DNA of 64,000 nucleotides from Escallonia rubra (GCA_033065855.1 JAVXUO010002589.1:107497-171496), one strand, 5' to 3'; positions 35,160 through 47,466 are shown, counted from the first letter of the stretch. The notes: generated by a model from the sequence alone, not told the origin. Numbers and translations are program-made.

Positions 35160-35845
35160 ACAAAAAAATATTCGTCACTAAAAGGGCAACAAGTAATGAC
35201 AATTTTTTTTGTCGTTGAATGTAGTTTTTAACGATGAATCAGAGATGTCAAGGAAGAATTGTGACAACCAATATTTTTTGTGACGAATTTGAGTTCATCA
35301 ACAAGTGCTACCATTATTGACGAAGAAAGTATGTCAAGGAAGAATTTTTTTATTTTGTGACGAACTTAAGTTCGTCAAAAAATGTCACCATTATCGACGA
35401 AGGAAGCGTGTCAAGGAAGTATTGTGACGATCAATATTTTTTTTTTTTTTACTTGAGTTCTTCAACAAAGGCCACAATTGTCGACAAAATAAAGATGTCA
35501 AGGGCAAAAATAGTGACGATGACTCATATGTTGACGAACCCAAGTTCGTCGACAAATTAATCCATTATTGACAAACTTGAACATCCAGCGACAAATTCGA
35601 GCAAACTATTACGATGAAATAGTTCGTCATTAAATATCGGACATTCCTTGACGAAGTAAAAAATCGTCAACAAATATACTTTTTATCGACGAACACATGT
35701 ATTCGTCGAAAAATACATTTCTTGGAGGTAAGTCTTTGATGAACTGCGTGACGAACTTTTTTCGTCACTGTATGTCTTTCTTGATGAATAAGAGACCTTC
35801 CTCGACGAACCCTGTTCGTCACTAAATGGAAAATTTCTTGTAGTG
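35160..35845 (+). repeat. E1 right subterminal repeats and terminal inverted repeat
   Basis: Dense GACGAA, TTCGTC, GTCAAGGAAG and ATCGACGAA motifs in both orientations, arranged in loose units of about 70 bp (for example 35270, 35345 and 35410). They end in TTTCTTGTAGTG at 35834-35845. Confidence 0.85.
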
Positions 35846-36097
35846 CCCCCCTACAAACTTTCCTCATCACTCATACACTGCCGTGTAATCACCCCTCATG
35901 TGCCGTGTCCAACAGCCAGCCCACTAACGATCTCTCAACCCACCATCAATCAACCACCACTCATCTCTCCATCCACCATCAATCCGCTACCACTACCACT
36001 ACCCATTACCAAGACCCACCACCGATCTCCCCACTTGCTATCACTACAATATCAATCCACCACTACATCATCAATCACAATCACTACTGTGAGGTCA

Positions 36098-36580
36098 TGG
36101 GAAAACAAGCCCTCAGTCTTTGCATTATCGAGGTTGTGTTGCGAGACTGGGGATCTTCGCCTTATACCCATAGTTCCATTGAGTACAAACCTTTCACCGT
36201 CGATATAGAGCCAGTCGTTCTCTTGTTGCCTAATGCATATATGTATTGGCTTTGGGCACGTGTGCAAGAAAACGTGTTACCTCTGGAAAGCCAACTAAGA
36301 ATTGAGCTGGATTGGGACTTTTTGGGTGCTTCTGAGATACAATCTCTGGAGCAATCAAAGGGGGAGGTCGTGCTACTCTATGATTGAGCCCGGAGATACT
36401 TGAGTTTGGTAGGTTTTGTCAAAGCATAATACGAAGTTTCCGTCACCCTTATACTGAAGATGATGTTTGGGTTACTTGGATTAGGCGCTCTTGGATTGGT
36501 TCCCAGATGTTCGAGGAAAAATTTGATGCTGACAGGAATCCCATATGGTCTCTGTACATGGACGAGCCCCAGTGACATCC
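36098..36580 (+). pseudogene. Coding remnant lying antisense to the gypsy element
   Basis: Plus-strand frames read MGKQALSLCIIEVVLRDWGS, VVLLLPNAYMYWLWARVQEN, and DVWVTWIRRSWIGSQMFEEK followed by a Met-Asp-Glu-Pro end. The block lies beyond the integrase end of the minus-strand Tat/Ogre element, pointing the other way. Some Tat-lineage elements are known to carry an extra antisense ORF between pol and the 3' LTR, and this is my preferred reading. No domain is recognised. It is broken. Confidence 0.4.
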
Positions 36581-37481
36581 CACTTTGCTGCTGAAGGAGA
36601 AACCACTGAAGAGGAATCCAACTATCAAAGTCTGGGTGCTTAGCTCGAGGATCAGTTTGACAAATAAGGTAATAAAGAAAAAGACAAAGTGGATTAGAGG
36701 CTGCCTCAGGTGGAAGAACTGAAGGATATGATTCAGGTGTCTCAGAGGCAGGCTTCCAAGAAAGACTTGGAAATATGGAAGCTAATCTTGAATGTTGAGG
36801 AGAGTCCGGGTATAAAATTTAAATAGATGTCAGATGATATCCCATAGGTTGCTGATAGGACTTAGAGTTTTTCTTGCCCTAACTTTTGTCTAGGTAGCCC
36901 TTTACAGAGTTTTTGTCCTAGCAGGCATTTTATTTATTTTGTTCTTAGCATTTTTTTATTTTTGTTTTTTCCTTTTGCCCTAATTTTGCCTAGGCCGCCC
37001 TTCGAAGGGTTTTCATCTTAGCGGGCCTTTTTATTTTTCTCAAGAATGTAATCAATGTTTTAGCCAGTGGAATAAAAATATTTTATTGAAATTTGACCGC
37101 ACCCGAGGTAACATTATGGGCTGCCTATGTACCTCCATCTATGTGTTACATCAATTTGTGGATGCTGGAAAAATGTGCTTAAGGAGGATCAGGTCATTCG
37201 TAGTTCAATTATAGAATTCACTCAGGCATAATATTTCTTTAATCGATTTAGATTGACTAGCTGTGATAACTAAATTCCATATAAACTGGCTAACAGTGTT
37301 GCAGCTCCAGTGTGCGGTCATGATTTCCTTGATCACATATGGACCTGACCAGTTGGGTTCCAATTTTCCATAAGGTTTCCAAATTTGTCCAATGTTTTCC
37401 TTTTAACACCAAATCTTCTTCTTTTAACCCGCGTCCTTTGACTCACTTGTTGAATGCTTGGGTGATCCGTCTTTGGTTACC

Positions 37482-38150
37482 CTAGATGTGATAAAGTGCC
37501 TTCAACCTTTTCCCGTCTGCTAAGGACAATTTTTTGAATTTGTGTCTCACCCAGTCTTCTTCAGCTATCTGATTTTCCAACAGCACTCTGAGAGTGTTGA
37601 ATTCCAATTCTACCGGGAGCACGGCCTCCATGTTGTAGACTAATGAATATGGGATAGCCCTGGTTGACGTTCTCACCAATGTTCTATAGGCCCAGAGTGC
37701 GTTGAAAAGTTTGTCTGGCCAACTCCTACACGAATCTGTCATCTTACTCAACACGCTCTTAATGTTTATATTGGCGGCCCCCACAGCCCCATTAGTCTAT
37801 CGTTTATATGGTGACAAGTGATGTCAGGTGATACCATACTCTTCCCCTAAGTCTCTGACTTCTCCTACGAACTGTAACCCATTGTCAGAGATCAACTCCC
37901 AAGGTACCCCATATCTACAAATGATGTTCGTCCGACTAAATTGAGCCACCTTCCTAGCGTTGACCACGGCATACGAAGTGGCTTCCACCTACTTCGTAAA
38001 ATAGTATATGGCTACCACCTACTAGTATGAACTCGTGTCCATTAGAGGCCTTGGGACTGATCTTCCCTATTATGTCTATTCCCCAAACTGAGAACGACCA
38101 GGGAAGGTCATTGTATAACTCTAGGGGAGGTATATGTTTTAAGTTGGCGT
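37482..38150 (-). pseudogene. Gypsy integrase (fossil)
   Basis: Minus-strand matches to the integrase core and C-terminal part: NIICRYGVPWELISDNG, then NGAVGAANINIKSVLSKM, then WPDKLFNALWAYRTLVRTST and IPYSLVYNMEAVLPVELE. These are standard Tat-lineage integrase phrases. The region is broken. Confidence 0.85.
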
Positions 38151-38485
38151 AAACCTAACATTTATGACGTCTCCTCACTTACTTGACAAAGTCGTGTTCT
38201 ATGGTCTCCAATGGTATCCTTGTCGGAGGAATTTTTTCGGTAGCATCCTCCTATTCATGTATGGTCCACTCTCTATCATGTATCTCTTCCATGATTTGGC
38301 TACTCCCTCTCAGTTACACAGAACAAATGTTCTCTGTTGTAATCTCTCTTGTATAGTCTTCGTTCACACATGATGAATTGCGCTGCCCATCTTCTCCAAG
38401 CTAATCGATTATTCACAGAACACCTTTTTGGATACTTTCTATCCCGAATAAGATTACGTATGTCGGTATACCCAGGCTCGGTTAT

Positions 38486-39690
38486 TCAATCTTTTTCTAT
38501 GTGGGCTATCATGAAGCAGTAAGCTGGTCGGTCTCTCTTCAGTATGACAAATAGTTCTACCTGATGTCCTTCAGGTATGTCTACTATAGAGACAAAGGTG
38601 GCTAGGGCATTGGCAAAGTTATGTTTTGGTTCTGGGTAGGTAATGGAATTCCACGTCTTCAAACCCATTTACAATCTTCTCTAAGTAGGCATGATATGTT
38701 TGTAGACGCTCATCTCTAATTCTCCACATACCCTGGATCTGGTGCATGATCAATGTTGAATCTCCATATAATATGATTTCTCGGACTCCTAGGTTTAGGC
38801 CATCTCTAACCTGATGATAGAAGCTTCGTATTGAGCAGTGTTGTTAGTACCGACGAAAACCAGCTTGATTACTATGGGCGAATGGGCTCTACAGGTGAGA
38901 TCAACAATATATGTACTCCAAAATCCTTGTTATTCGCTGCTCCATCAAATTACAATTTCCACCTCATCTCTATTTCCATAATATAAACTCTTTCATCTGG
39001 GAGCTTTACCTCGCGTCGATTAGTATCAATTGTATGGAAAATGCCTAACATGTCAGCCTCGGCCTTTTCTTTGGTCGACTTCTACGTGACATAGGTAATA
39101 TCAAATTCGGACAACAACAACAGCCAATTGGCAGTGTGAATTTGATAGGACAAGCTTCTCAAAGAGGTACTTCATATGGTCCATTCTGGCCAAAAACCCG
39201 ATGGTGTACGCTAGGACATAGTGTCTCAATCTTTGAGTTACCCAAACTAAAGACATACGTGCTTCCTCTAGGGATTAATATTCTCCTCTCCTTGGGTCGA
39301 CTTCTTACTGACATGTATATAGCCTTTCCACCAATGAGTTTTCCAAATGCTGAGCAAACATGGCTCTGGTTGCGGTATCGGTCACGATCAGGTAGAGTAA
39401 CAGAGGGTTATTGGATATAGATGGGCTTAGGACTAGAGGATTGCTAAGGTATTATTTGATTTTGTTAAAGACTACCTAGCATGGGGGTTCCATTCCTTGC
39501 TTGAATCCTTCTTTAACAGTTTAAATACGGGTTCACAGATCATAGTGAACTGGGATATTGAATCTACTTCTCGATTCTGGGTGGAGGCATCTCAACTATG
39601 GCTTTAATTTTGGCTAGGTCCACCTCTGTCCCTTGTTTACTCACTATAAAACCTAGAGACTTCCTGGTTATGACTCCAAACACATATTTC
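38486..39690 (-). pseudogene. Gypsy RNase H and connection region (fossil)
   Basis: 38668-38486 on the minus strand contains NFANALATFVSIVDIPEG, like the FADALATLASM phrase at the end of Tat RNase H. Weak scraps continue up to the RT. Broken. Confidence 0.6.
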
Positions 39691-40170
39691 TAAGGGTTCA
39701 ATCTCACGTTGTATTGTCTTAACCTTTCAAAGTATTTTCTCAACACTATACAATGGTCTTCCCTTTTCCTTGATTTGATGATCATATTGTCTACATACAC
39801 TTCGACCTCCTTATGGATCATATCATGGAACAGGCTGGTGGCGGCTCCCTGATATGTAGCTCTAGCATTCTTCAAGCCGTAAGGCATTACAGTGTAACAG
39901 AAAGTACCCCAAGGGGTGATGAAGGTTGTCTTCTCCTGATACTTAGGAGCCATTTTTATCTGTTTATACCCTACCAAACAGTCTACAAAGGCTACCAACT
40001 CATGCTCGGCTGTATTGTCTATGATCAAGTCTATAATGGGCAAAGGAAAATCATCCTTGGGAGAAGCTTGATTTAGGTCTAAGTAATCCACACACATTCT
40101 GACTTGGCTGGAAGGCTTGAGGACGGTTACAATATTGGCTAGCCGTGTAGGATACTCCATCACTTGGATG
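39690..40170 (-). pseudogene. Gypsy reverse transcriptase (fossil)
   Basis: The minus-strand frame reads VRMCVDYLDLNQASPKDDFP, then TTFITPWGTFCYTVMPYGLK, NARATYQGA and VEVYVDNMIIKSRKREDH. This is the Ty3/gypsy RT palm region with the YVD metal-site area, and it is closest in style to Tat/Ogre. Its upstream edge is at the E2 insertion. Confidence 0.9.
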
Positions 40171-43100
40171 AACCACTACAATGAATAAGGCTTTTAGCGA
40201 CGGGGAAACCCGTCGCCAAAAGCCTAAAATCCGTCGCTAAAACTTTTAACGACGGAAGTACCGTTGCTAAAAGTCCATCGTATAAAAGGCCGTTACTAAA
40301 AGTTTTGCAACGGAATTATAAAATTCGCCGCCTAATATAGAACGTTTGGCGATGAATTTATTTATAAATTAGCGACGGAATATTCGTCGCTAATTCTGTT
40401 GTATGTATTTTAATTTATTTTATTTTTTATGAAATTAGCGACGGGATAAATGTTTTAGCGACAGATTAATTCCGTCGCTTAAAGTCGTTTTTTAAATATT
40501 TTTTTTATTTTTTAATGCCCCAACCTGTAATAAAAAATTCAAACCAATTGGATCCCATCCTCTGTCAACAATCTCAATATCTCAAATGCACGATTAACAA
40601 TCTAAAATCATCAATTAACAACCTAAAATCATCGATCAATAATCACAATTCTCAAATGCACAATTTAGAACCTAAAATTATCAAACAAATAATCAATGTT
40701 CAAATAATACAAAATTGTTCAAAATACATATATCCGATGCGATTAATTTAATTTAGGGTTTAATTAGGGCTAAGAGTTCAACATTGGGGGAAAGCTTTTT
40801 AACAAGTGCTTTGATTAAACACCAACACTTGAAAACGCATATGCCCCATGTGTTCAAAGATTACAAAGTCTTTTAGATGGAGGTCATGCTGCTGCACGAA
40901 TTTGTTCCAACCCTCTTCGAAACAAATTTCCTCTTGGCCGCGCTTCTTCTTGATTTTAACAAGCCATGACCCCTTGCGGCTGGTTAAAGTTGTTTTATTT
41001 TATTTCATTGTGGTAAGAAATCTTCAAAAGGCTACCGATATGGCCTAACATATTCATAATACAGTAAGACATGTAAGTTTTTAACCAAAGATAAAACCTT
41101 TAACACACACGAAAACACAGAGAAAGAGGGATGGCAAACAAATTCTGTATGAAAGCCAGGCATCATGACCTTGAAGAAGTGCCTGCCGACTGAAACGTCC
41201 CTGCTCAAAGAAGCAGAAGCCATTTAACCTACTTTAACATGAAAAACCAATCGAGCATTATTCAATTGATGAGCATCAATTTTATAGCTGAATTAAATCT
41301 ATTAAATGTCACACTGTATAAGACCTTTAAGCTTTTAGTAACTAAATCAATACCGCGGGCCCAAATGTGACATTTCAATTCGGTGTCGGTGTCGATCGGA
41401 CTCCATCCAATTGGGTAGAAAATTATGTTAAAGTGATGCTAAAAGTGCAATCCACAGTGAGTTGTAGCTAAAATGATAGGACAGATAAACCTCAGGAACA
41501 GCACATAAAACAAACGCAGAGAACACAACAAGCACATCAAACTAGCCTACTTGCATACTTGTTAAACCATGTGCGTCACATAAACCATCATTTTACCTTA
41601 AAAATAACCAAAACCAAAAGATAATACTTGTCGTGTCCCTTTGTCTTGTGTTTTAGAAATTACATGAATCTGAACTTCGACATGTATTCAACCCGGACAC
41701 TCGTACCAAGTCCGTGTAACATCAGTTTTTGCCCTTACTATTTCCCATTCTTCTTTTCTTTTCCCATTCCGCCAACAGCATCACCACCGCCATTGATTTG
41801 CCATCACCTTTTAACACTGTGCCACCTTTAACAGCCACCAATTTTATGGAATCATCACCGACATACAACACACGACCACCATAGTTACTCATCAAACCAA
41901 ACAAGAACTAAATAAACACGAATTGAAATTAACAAAACATATCAAAACATCACCCAATATTTTTCATCAAGATTGAATTTGAATCAAGAAATTGAAGTAA
42001 ACTCTTTTTCGGTATCGACCAACAATGTCGCCTTGCCACTAACTCGCCACCACCTTCAAACTCCACCATGCACCACCTTAATAGCCACCATACAACTTCT
42101 ATGTCACCCCTGCCACCAACTTGTCATCAACTACGCACATCATCATTTCATCACCCAAATAGCCACCTATATTGTTGAATGTCACTCACATATTACAAAA
42201 TGAGTGTGTTGCTATGGTGGTTCAAAATGAGTCCTCCATTGAAGTCGGGTGCAATTTGAATGGTCTCGGCAATAACATGGTTTTTTAGTAAATACTAAAG
42301 TATATATGTGCGCAATTAACATGTTACATGCTCCTATGTGCTTGAAAACTAAAAGTATCCACACTGAACATAGTTTGTACCGATTATTTCAGTACTTAAC
42401 CAAACTTTCAAGTTCCAAAGAGCTTCTGCTCCTTTTTCAGTCACCTTGTCATTTTATAAAGGTAAAACTTTGATCATAATTAACGTACTGATAGTGTGCA
42501 AAGCAAGGTGACTGGTGAACTGAGACAAAGTATTACTTCATACTCCATGTATGCACATTGTTCTCCAGCAGAACGAATAAACACAACAGGGAAGAAATTT
42601 ATGGAAAAATTTAAACAAAACTAGAAAGTTGCAATAACTTTTAATTGCACATCACATTCAAATTTGAGTCAGATTTGCAACAAGCCACTTCACAGAGAAA
42701 TAGAGTACAAGCCACTTCCAAGAGAAATAGACTCGTCAGGTCAAATGGAAAGGAGCTACTACTAAAATCCATATTAAGAGCACTAAAATCTCAAACCACA
42801 TATTACAAATAAAAATCACATATTACAAATAACAACCACAAAAATCTCAAACCAATCACTGAATGAAAACTAACCCTAGTGCAAATCCAATCACTGGATC
42901 TCAGCGAAGACAAAAACAAAACCACCAAAATAAATCACTTGAGCTTGATTTTTACCGACGGTGTCGGGGGGAGGACGGATCTGTCGCCGGAGGTGGCGCT
43001 GCGTTGAGGGGAGGACGGAGATGTCACTGGAGGTACCGCGGTGTTGAGGGGAGGATAGGGTTGTCGCCGGAGGTGGCGCGGCATCAGGGGGAGGACGGTG

Positions 43101-43265
43101 GTGTCGCCAGAGATGTGGGTCGCAGAGGGGGTTGCCGGTGGGTGAGATGTTCGAGACAGAGAGAGAAACGGGAGAAAGAAGAATGGCCGATCTGATTAAT
43201 CTTTAACAGGAGTTTTAGCGACAGAATCACACCGTCGCTAAAACACCGTCGGCAAACGAAATCTA
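40171..43265. mobile_element. CACTA element E2, non-autonomous, right end missing
   Basis: It starts CACTACAATGAATAAGG at 40171 inside the gypsy RT. Subterminal TTTTAGCGACGG / CCGTCGCTAAAA motifs occur at the left (40190-40480) and right (43206-43265), in the same style as E3. No TTGTAGTG end is present near 43265, so the right terminus has been lost. The interior has no transposase. It holds a short tandem repeat (about 40590-40690, ATCAATTAACAACCTAAAATC-like words), AT-rich DNA, and a G-rich tandem repeat. Open frames inside are low-complexity. Confidence 0.75.
42950..43160. repeat. G-rich tandem repeat in E2, about 45-55 bp unit
   Basis: The phrase GGGGAGGACGG followed by TGTCGCCGGAGGTGGCGC recurs four times with small changes. 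Read on the minus strand, it resembles a CT-rich leader like the one in E3 (47745-48000). Confidence 0.75.
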
Positions 43266-43270
43266 TAACG

Positions 43271-44400
43271 TCGAACATAAATTCGGTTTCTTCATCATAT
43301 TCTTATTCTATCGTGAAGGTTTCTTCATCCATCAACTCCTCCCAAGTAATCACGTCACAGAACTATGGCAGAGGCTCATAATATAACACTGGCTTCAAAA
43401 CTGGCTGGGTGGCAAGAACCAATAAAATGGTCGAATCAATAACTGACTGGTCATCACAATACAGTTAACTCTACGGGTAGGCAATGGTTCTTTTCGAATA
43501 TTTGGTCTGACATGAGGGGACTTCATTCTTATCAATGAGGTCTTGTATGGCATTTCGTAGGGTGATGCATCTCTCTGTGGGATGCCCATTTCCTTGATTG
43601 TAATTACAAAAGGCATTTACGTCATAGCCGTCGGGTATCGCTGCTGGTGTGGGGGCAGTTGGTACCTTGGAAATCATTCACATCCTTAACAACTGTTCAA
43701 AAACCTTGGGGATCGCTGCATTCAAGGGGATGAACTTCCGTCTAGGTTCTAGAGAAGGTTCACATGTCACAGCTCGAGATGCTTGTTATTATTGGTTGCT
43801 GCTGGCTTAGGCTGTACATTTGAACTCCTTGAACTGGCCTCGTATGCTCTTAGTGGTTTCAAATCATGAGAAATTGTCCCTTGTTGATTGCATCTTATAT
43901 CTGAATGAAGGATCCCATCAAAGCTTTGAACGACGTGTGATAGTGACAAAAAATGTAATCGTGATAGACCAGAAGCAGGTTGCTTCTCACAATGTTCAAT
44001 TGCTATTACTCTATTAGGCGATTCACCATCTGAGATGCCTTATTCCTCCACCTTATGATGAAAGCTGAAACGGACTCCTTTGGCTCTTGTTCCGTATTAT
44101 CCAAATCTTTACGGGTGATGCCTATGTCTGCATTGTACTGGTATTGCTTGACAAGCTCTCTAACGACATCGTCCCAAGTGCAAACTTGGGCCTCATCCAA
44201 AGTGAGAAACCATTGAGAAGCGGCTCCAGTAAGGGTACGGTGAAGCAACTGTATCAACTGGTTTCTATTTACTCCGATTGGGGCCAACGCTCGCATGTTT
44301 CATGTGAATCTTTAGATTTGTGGTTCCTTCAAACTTATCCATATCCGGCATCTTGAACTCGAGGGACAATATATCCTTGGTGTTCATGGTTAAGGGACTA
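43271..44400 (-). pseudogene. Gypsy gag (fossil)
   Basis: The minus strand 44296-44006 reads LTGAASQWFLTLDEAQVCTW, then VRELVKQYQYNADIGITRKD and ESVSAFIIRWRNKASQM, the Retrotrans_gag fold of Tat elements. 43677-43471 contains the knuckle-like CNYNQGNGHPTERC. Broken. Confidence 0.85.
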
Positions 44401-44904
44401 AGGTCCAACGGGTGATCAGCTCTTCTCATCCTAGCAATCTGGAATCGAGTACGCTAACTTGTCCTTTCATTCTGGCACAATAGGAGTTTAGTCTCTTCTT
44501 TCTCGAACTCATAAATCCAATCAAACTCCGGACCTTTCTTTCTCTCTCTCTTCCTATCTTCTTCTGGGTCATTCCTGCCTTTTCTCTTAAGGTTATCCAA
44601 CTCCTTAGCGGTTTGGAATTATTGTTCGGTTAGGGTTGTTAAATCATTATGGGGATCCTTCTGAAGCTTGTCGATGATATGGACCAATTCAGAGATCTGT
44701 CGGAATTCTTCGGCTATTGGAGTTCACGAGACTTTTAAGGACAAGCATCGATACTAACAACTTTAGCCTTAACTATAGAGGGAAAGCTGTTGAAAATTAA
44801 ATAATACGTTTCCACACATATCAAACTGGCTGGCTCATACCCTGATGGGGGTGAAGGGAAAATTTTCTGGCCTGGAGGGTATTTTTTGGATTTTTGGAAA
44901 AAAG

Positions 44905-45440
44905 GGGCTGACTAACCGTTCGGTTGGTCAGTGGGCTGATGTTTATTCTTGAGATTTTTTCTAGAAATTATTTTTAGGGGATAAGGTTTCTAACTACCCC
45001 TCCGCTTATCTTGGCAGATAATTGACCGGTTGGTTAGTGGGTTTGAGGGTTTATTTTTGGGATTTTTTTGGAAAATTTTAGAGGATAAGGTTTTTTGACT
45101 AACCGTCCGGTCATCCGAGAGGTTGATCAGCTGGTTGGTTAGTGGTTCGAGGGAATTTATTTAGAAATTTTCTGAGGATACGATTTCTTGACTAACTGTC
45201 TGGTCGTCCAAGAGGATAACCTGCCGGTTGGTCACGGAATTGTTTTGGGATTTTTTCTGGAAATTTTCTGAAGGTCAAGGTTTCTGACTAACCATCCGGT
45301 CATACATAAGGATAACCAGCTGGTTTGTCAGTGGATTTGATTAGCATATGAACTAGCCCATCTCAAAATTTTCAAGCAAATACACATACTGACTAACCGT
45401 CTAGTTAGAAGGGCGGATAACCGGTTGTTTCGTCAGAGTC
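44905..45440. repeat. Minisatellite of about 100 bp unit beside gypsy gag
   Basis: GACTAACCGTCCGGTC-like openings recur at about 44911, 45096, 45193, 45286 and 45391, each followed by a GATAACC-GGTTGGT segment and a T-rich TTTTTGGAAATTTT stretch. It lies between the gypsy primer binding site and gag. Tat/Ogre elements often carry such arrays in untranslated parts. Confidence 0.8.
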
Positions 45441-45950
45441 TCCCCTATTTTTGCAAGATTACCAGTTTAGCTTATAGAATGTTGGTGGCTTCCCTGCCAA
45501 CATGTTGTAGGCCAATACAGGTATTCTGGCAAAAAAAAGGCAGAACACTGAATGGTCTGGGCGTGAGTTTTTCTCCTTATAACACAGGTGCAAAGGTCAC
45601 TCCATCGGCTCGATTGTACCATATACTTCCCGGACGTAACTATGAACTTGACAATGGGCAATCATCAGTACATATACAAGTCGTTTAATATACCAAGAAA
45701 CCAAGAGGAATCTTTAGCACGAGGCACATGGAGTTAAGAACTTGATCGCGAGTTCGCCTTGAGCCTAGGAGGACCAGGGGCCTCGAGCGTGTCGCTCTCA
45801 AATGGTGGGTTGGGGTGAGACATGCGCATGAGTGGGCATGGAAATAAAAAGGTAAGTATCACAATTATGTCACATTGTACATACCAGAAAAAAAATACAG
45901 CAAGGCCAAAAATTGCTAGAAACTTTTCAAATCTAGTTCTCTTAGTTTTT

Positions 45951-45970
45951 AGTCCCCAGCAGAGTCACCA
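45951..45970 (-). promoter_or_regulatory. Gypsy primer binding site
   Basis: The minus-strand sequence TGGTGACTCTGCTGGGGACT matches the type used by Tat/Ogre elements to prime reverse transcription from a host tRNA. It fixes the inner edge of the 5' LTR at about 45972. Confidence 0.8.
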
Positions 45971-46770
45971 TTGTGGCGCACTGCCTCGAAAAAAATACCC
46001 GGAAGGAGAGGATTTTATGGAGTTTCCATCTTATTTATTAAGAAAAAAATAAAAAAAAACCAAAAAATTGACTCACAAATGTCCAAGAAGGACGATTGAT
46101 CTATCGAAACCATGAGAAGGGTACGAGGATTAAGTTATGCAGCGGGAAGGTATTAGGCACCCGTCGCGCCCTTTCAGTCTCTAATTCATTTCTCGTGATA
46201 AATAGCCTTAAAAACATGTAGCATGCAAATTTATGACAAAACCAAACCTAAGTTAACTTCTATGTTATTTGGCTTGAACTCGACAACTGGAGTCAAGTGG
46301 CCTGCATATCCGATCGTACTAATTGGAGTCAAAACCACCGTAGTTTGACACTGATCCTACGGGAGGTAGTCTAGTATTTGGCACTTACTCAATATAATGC
46401 CCCGAAATCTGGCCCTAATTTCAATAATTACCTATAAAATCCCAAATACGGTGTACCAGATCGGGATAAGCCATTTTTTAACCATAAAATAGATTGATTT
46501 GATATTCACATCAAGGATAAGGATAATTGTGGATTATTTTCCAAAGTCATTATAGACAAATTGCATCATTTAAGATACTCTCGACCATGGACCCGACCTA
46601 AATCTACATGGACCGGACTAATGCAGTGGACTGGACAACACTGTACTAAACTAGAGTGGACAATTAAACTAGACTGGACCACATTAAGTTAATAAACTTG
46701 ACTTAATTGATTATTAACACATTACTAAGCCTAAACTCGATAATACCTTTTAATTAATAATGAAGAAAAT

Positions 46771-47466
46771 TATTTAATTAACAAAAAATGCCCAAAAAAA
46801 TAGGATGTCGACATATTCCATTGCCAAAAGCTTGTCAGAGATTTTTGTAACAAAGAATTTTAGTGACATAAATTTTGTCCCTAAAGTTTGAATGCTTTTG
46901 TGTCGCCACCCTATGATTAAACGATACGCCACTTTTGTTTAACTAGATGAGCTTGATGCAGATCCGCTGATGCAGTTCAATGACTTTCAAAATCTGCAAG
47001 ATGTTATTTTCTTTCCATTATGTGAAAGTCGAATTTCAGAAGGCTCAATAGGTAAGCCATTCAATGTAGTGCCGTTAGAAGAGGTCGTGTGTCATGGAGA
47101 TGATAGGTTACAGCGGTGGAGGGTTGGAGGAATTTACATGGAAGGAAAAGAAGATCGAAAAAGAAATTAGGAAACGGGAAGTTAGGATCTTGCCCTTCTG
47201 ATAGACTTTATGTATTATAAAAGTGCGAATTCTTGAAAATTATTTTTTGGACCACGAAATCCTCCTAGTATTGAAAAACTACTCTTTTGTAATTCAAAGT
47301 ACAATCAACATGCCTAGAATCTTAATTTTCTAACAAATCCCCTTTTCTCGCTTATCATAAAAGTTACAATCGGTATATGAATGTTCTCACACTTTTCATA
47401 AAATTTAAAAGTAATAAATGTATGTTTCTTTTTTGTCTTCCACGACTTAGTGCCCATTCATATATT
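46771..47466 (+). other. Unassigned stretch with a coding-like remnant
   Basis: 46948-47061 reads ELDADPLMQFNDFQNLQDVI and FFPLCESRISEGSI, then GGTAAG, a possible splice donor. 47131-47208 reads EEFTWKEKKIEKEIRKREVR ending ILPF and a stop. These look like pieces of one old gene but I do not recognise the family. A TTTAGTGACATAAATTTTGT stretch at 46859 resembles CACTA subterminal motifs. Confidence 0.35.

Larger units (their letters stand above)
9041..35845 (+). mobile_element. CACTA (En/Spm) DNA transposon E1, 26.8 kb with nested insertions
   Basis: The left end AACTACAAGAAATTTGCC (9041) and the reverse complement of the right end CACTACAAGAAATTTTCC (35845) match over 32 bases with four differences, which defines the terminal inverted repeats. 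The three bases before (9038-9040) and after (35846-35848) are both CCC, as expected for the 3 bp CACTA target duplication, though the site lies in C runs. Both ends carry clustered GACGAAC/GTTCGTC subterminal motifs. Inside are a TNP2 transposase gene and a Ptta/TnpA-like gene on the plus strand, the standard CACTA pair. Insertions of a LINE fragment, a SIRE copia element and a hAT account for much of the length. Both genes are damaged, so the copy should be non-autonomous now. Confidence 0.9.
36581..46770 (-). mobile_element. Broken Ty3/gypsy retrotransposon, Tat/Ogre type
   Basis: Read on the minus strand. A 5' LTR from about 46770 down to 45972 contains a GGTATTAGGCACCCG motif often seen in this lineage. 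The primer binding site TGGTGACTCTGCTGGGGACT (45970-45951) is typical of Ogre/Tat. Then come gag with a CCHC-like knuckle, RT, RNase H and integrase in gypsy order. A 3' untranslated part (about 37480-36850) holds repeated GCCTAGGCAAA and GCCCTTCGAAGGG-type phrases. The right limit of the LTR is uncertain, and no 3' LTR is recognised in the window. It is interrupted by CACTA element E2. Many breaks, more than ten, so old. Confidence 0.85.

Noticed and set aside
35846-36097. 3' LTR of the gypsy element
   Set aside because: No similarity to the 5' LTR region (45972-46770) was found here or in 36580-37100.
42863-43195. Plus-strand 110-codon frame in E2
   Set aside because: A Gly/Arg-rich translation of a G-rich tandem repeat. 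The opposite strand reads more like leader sequence.
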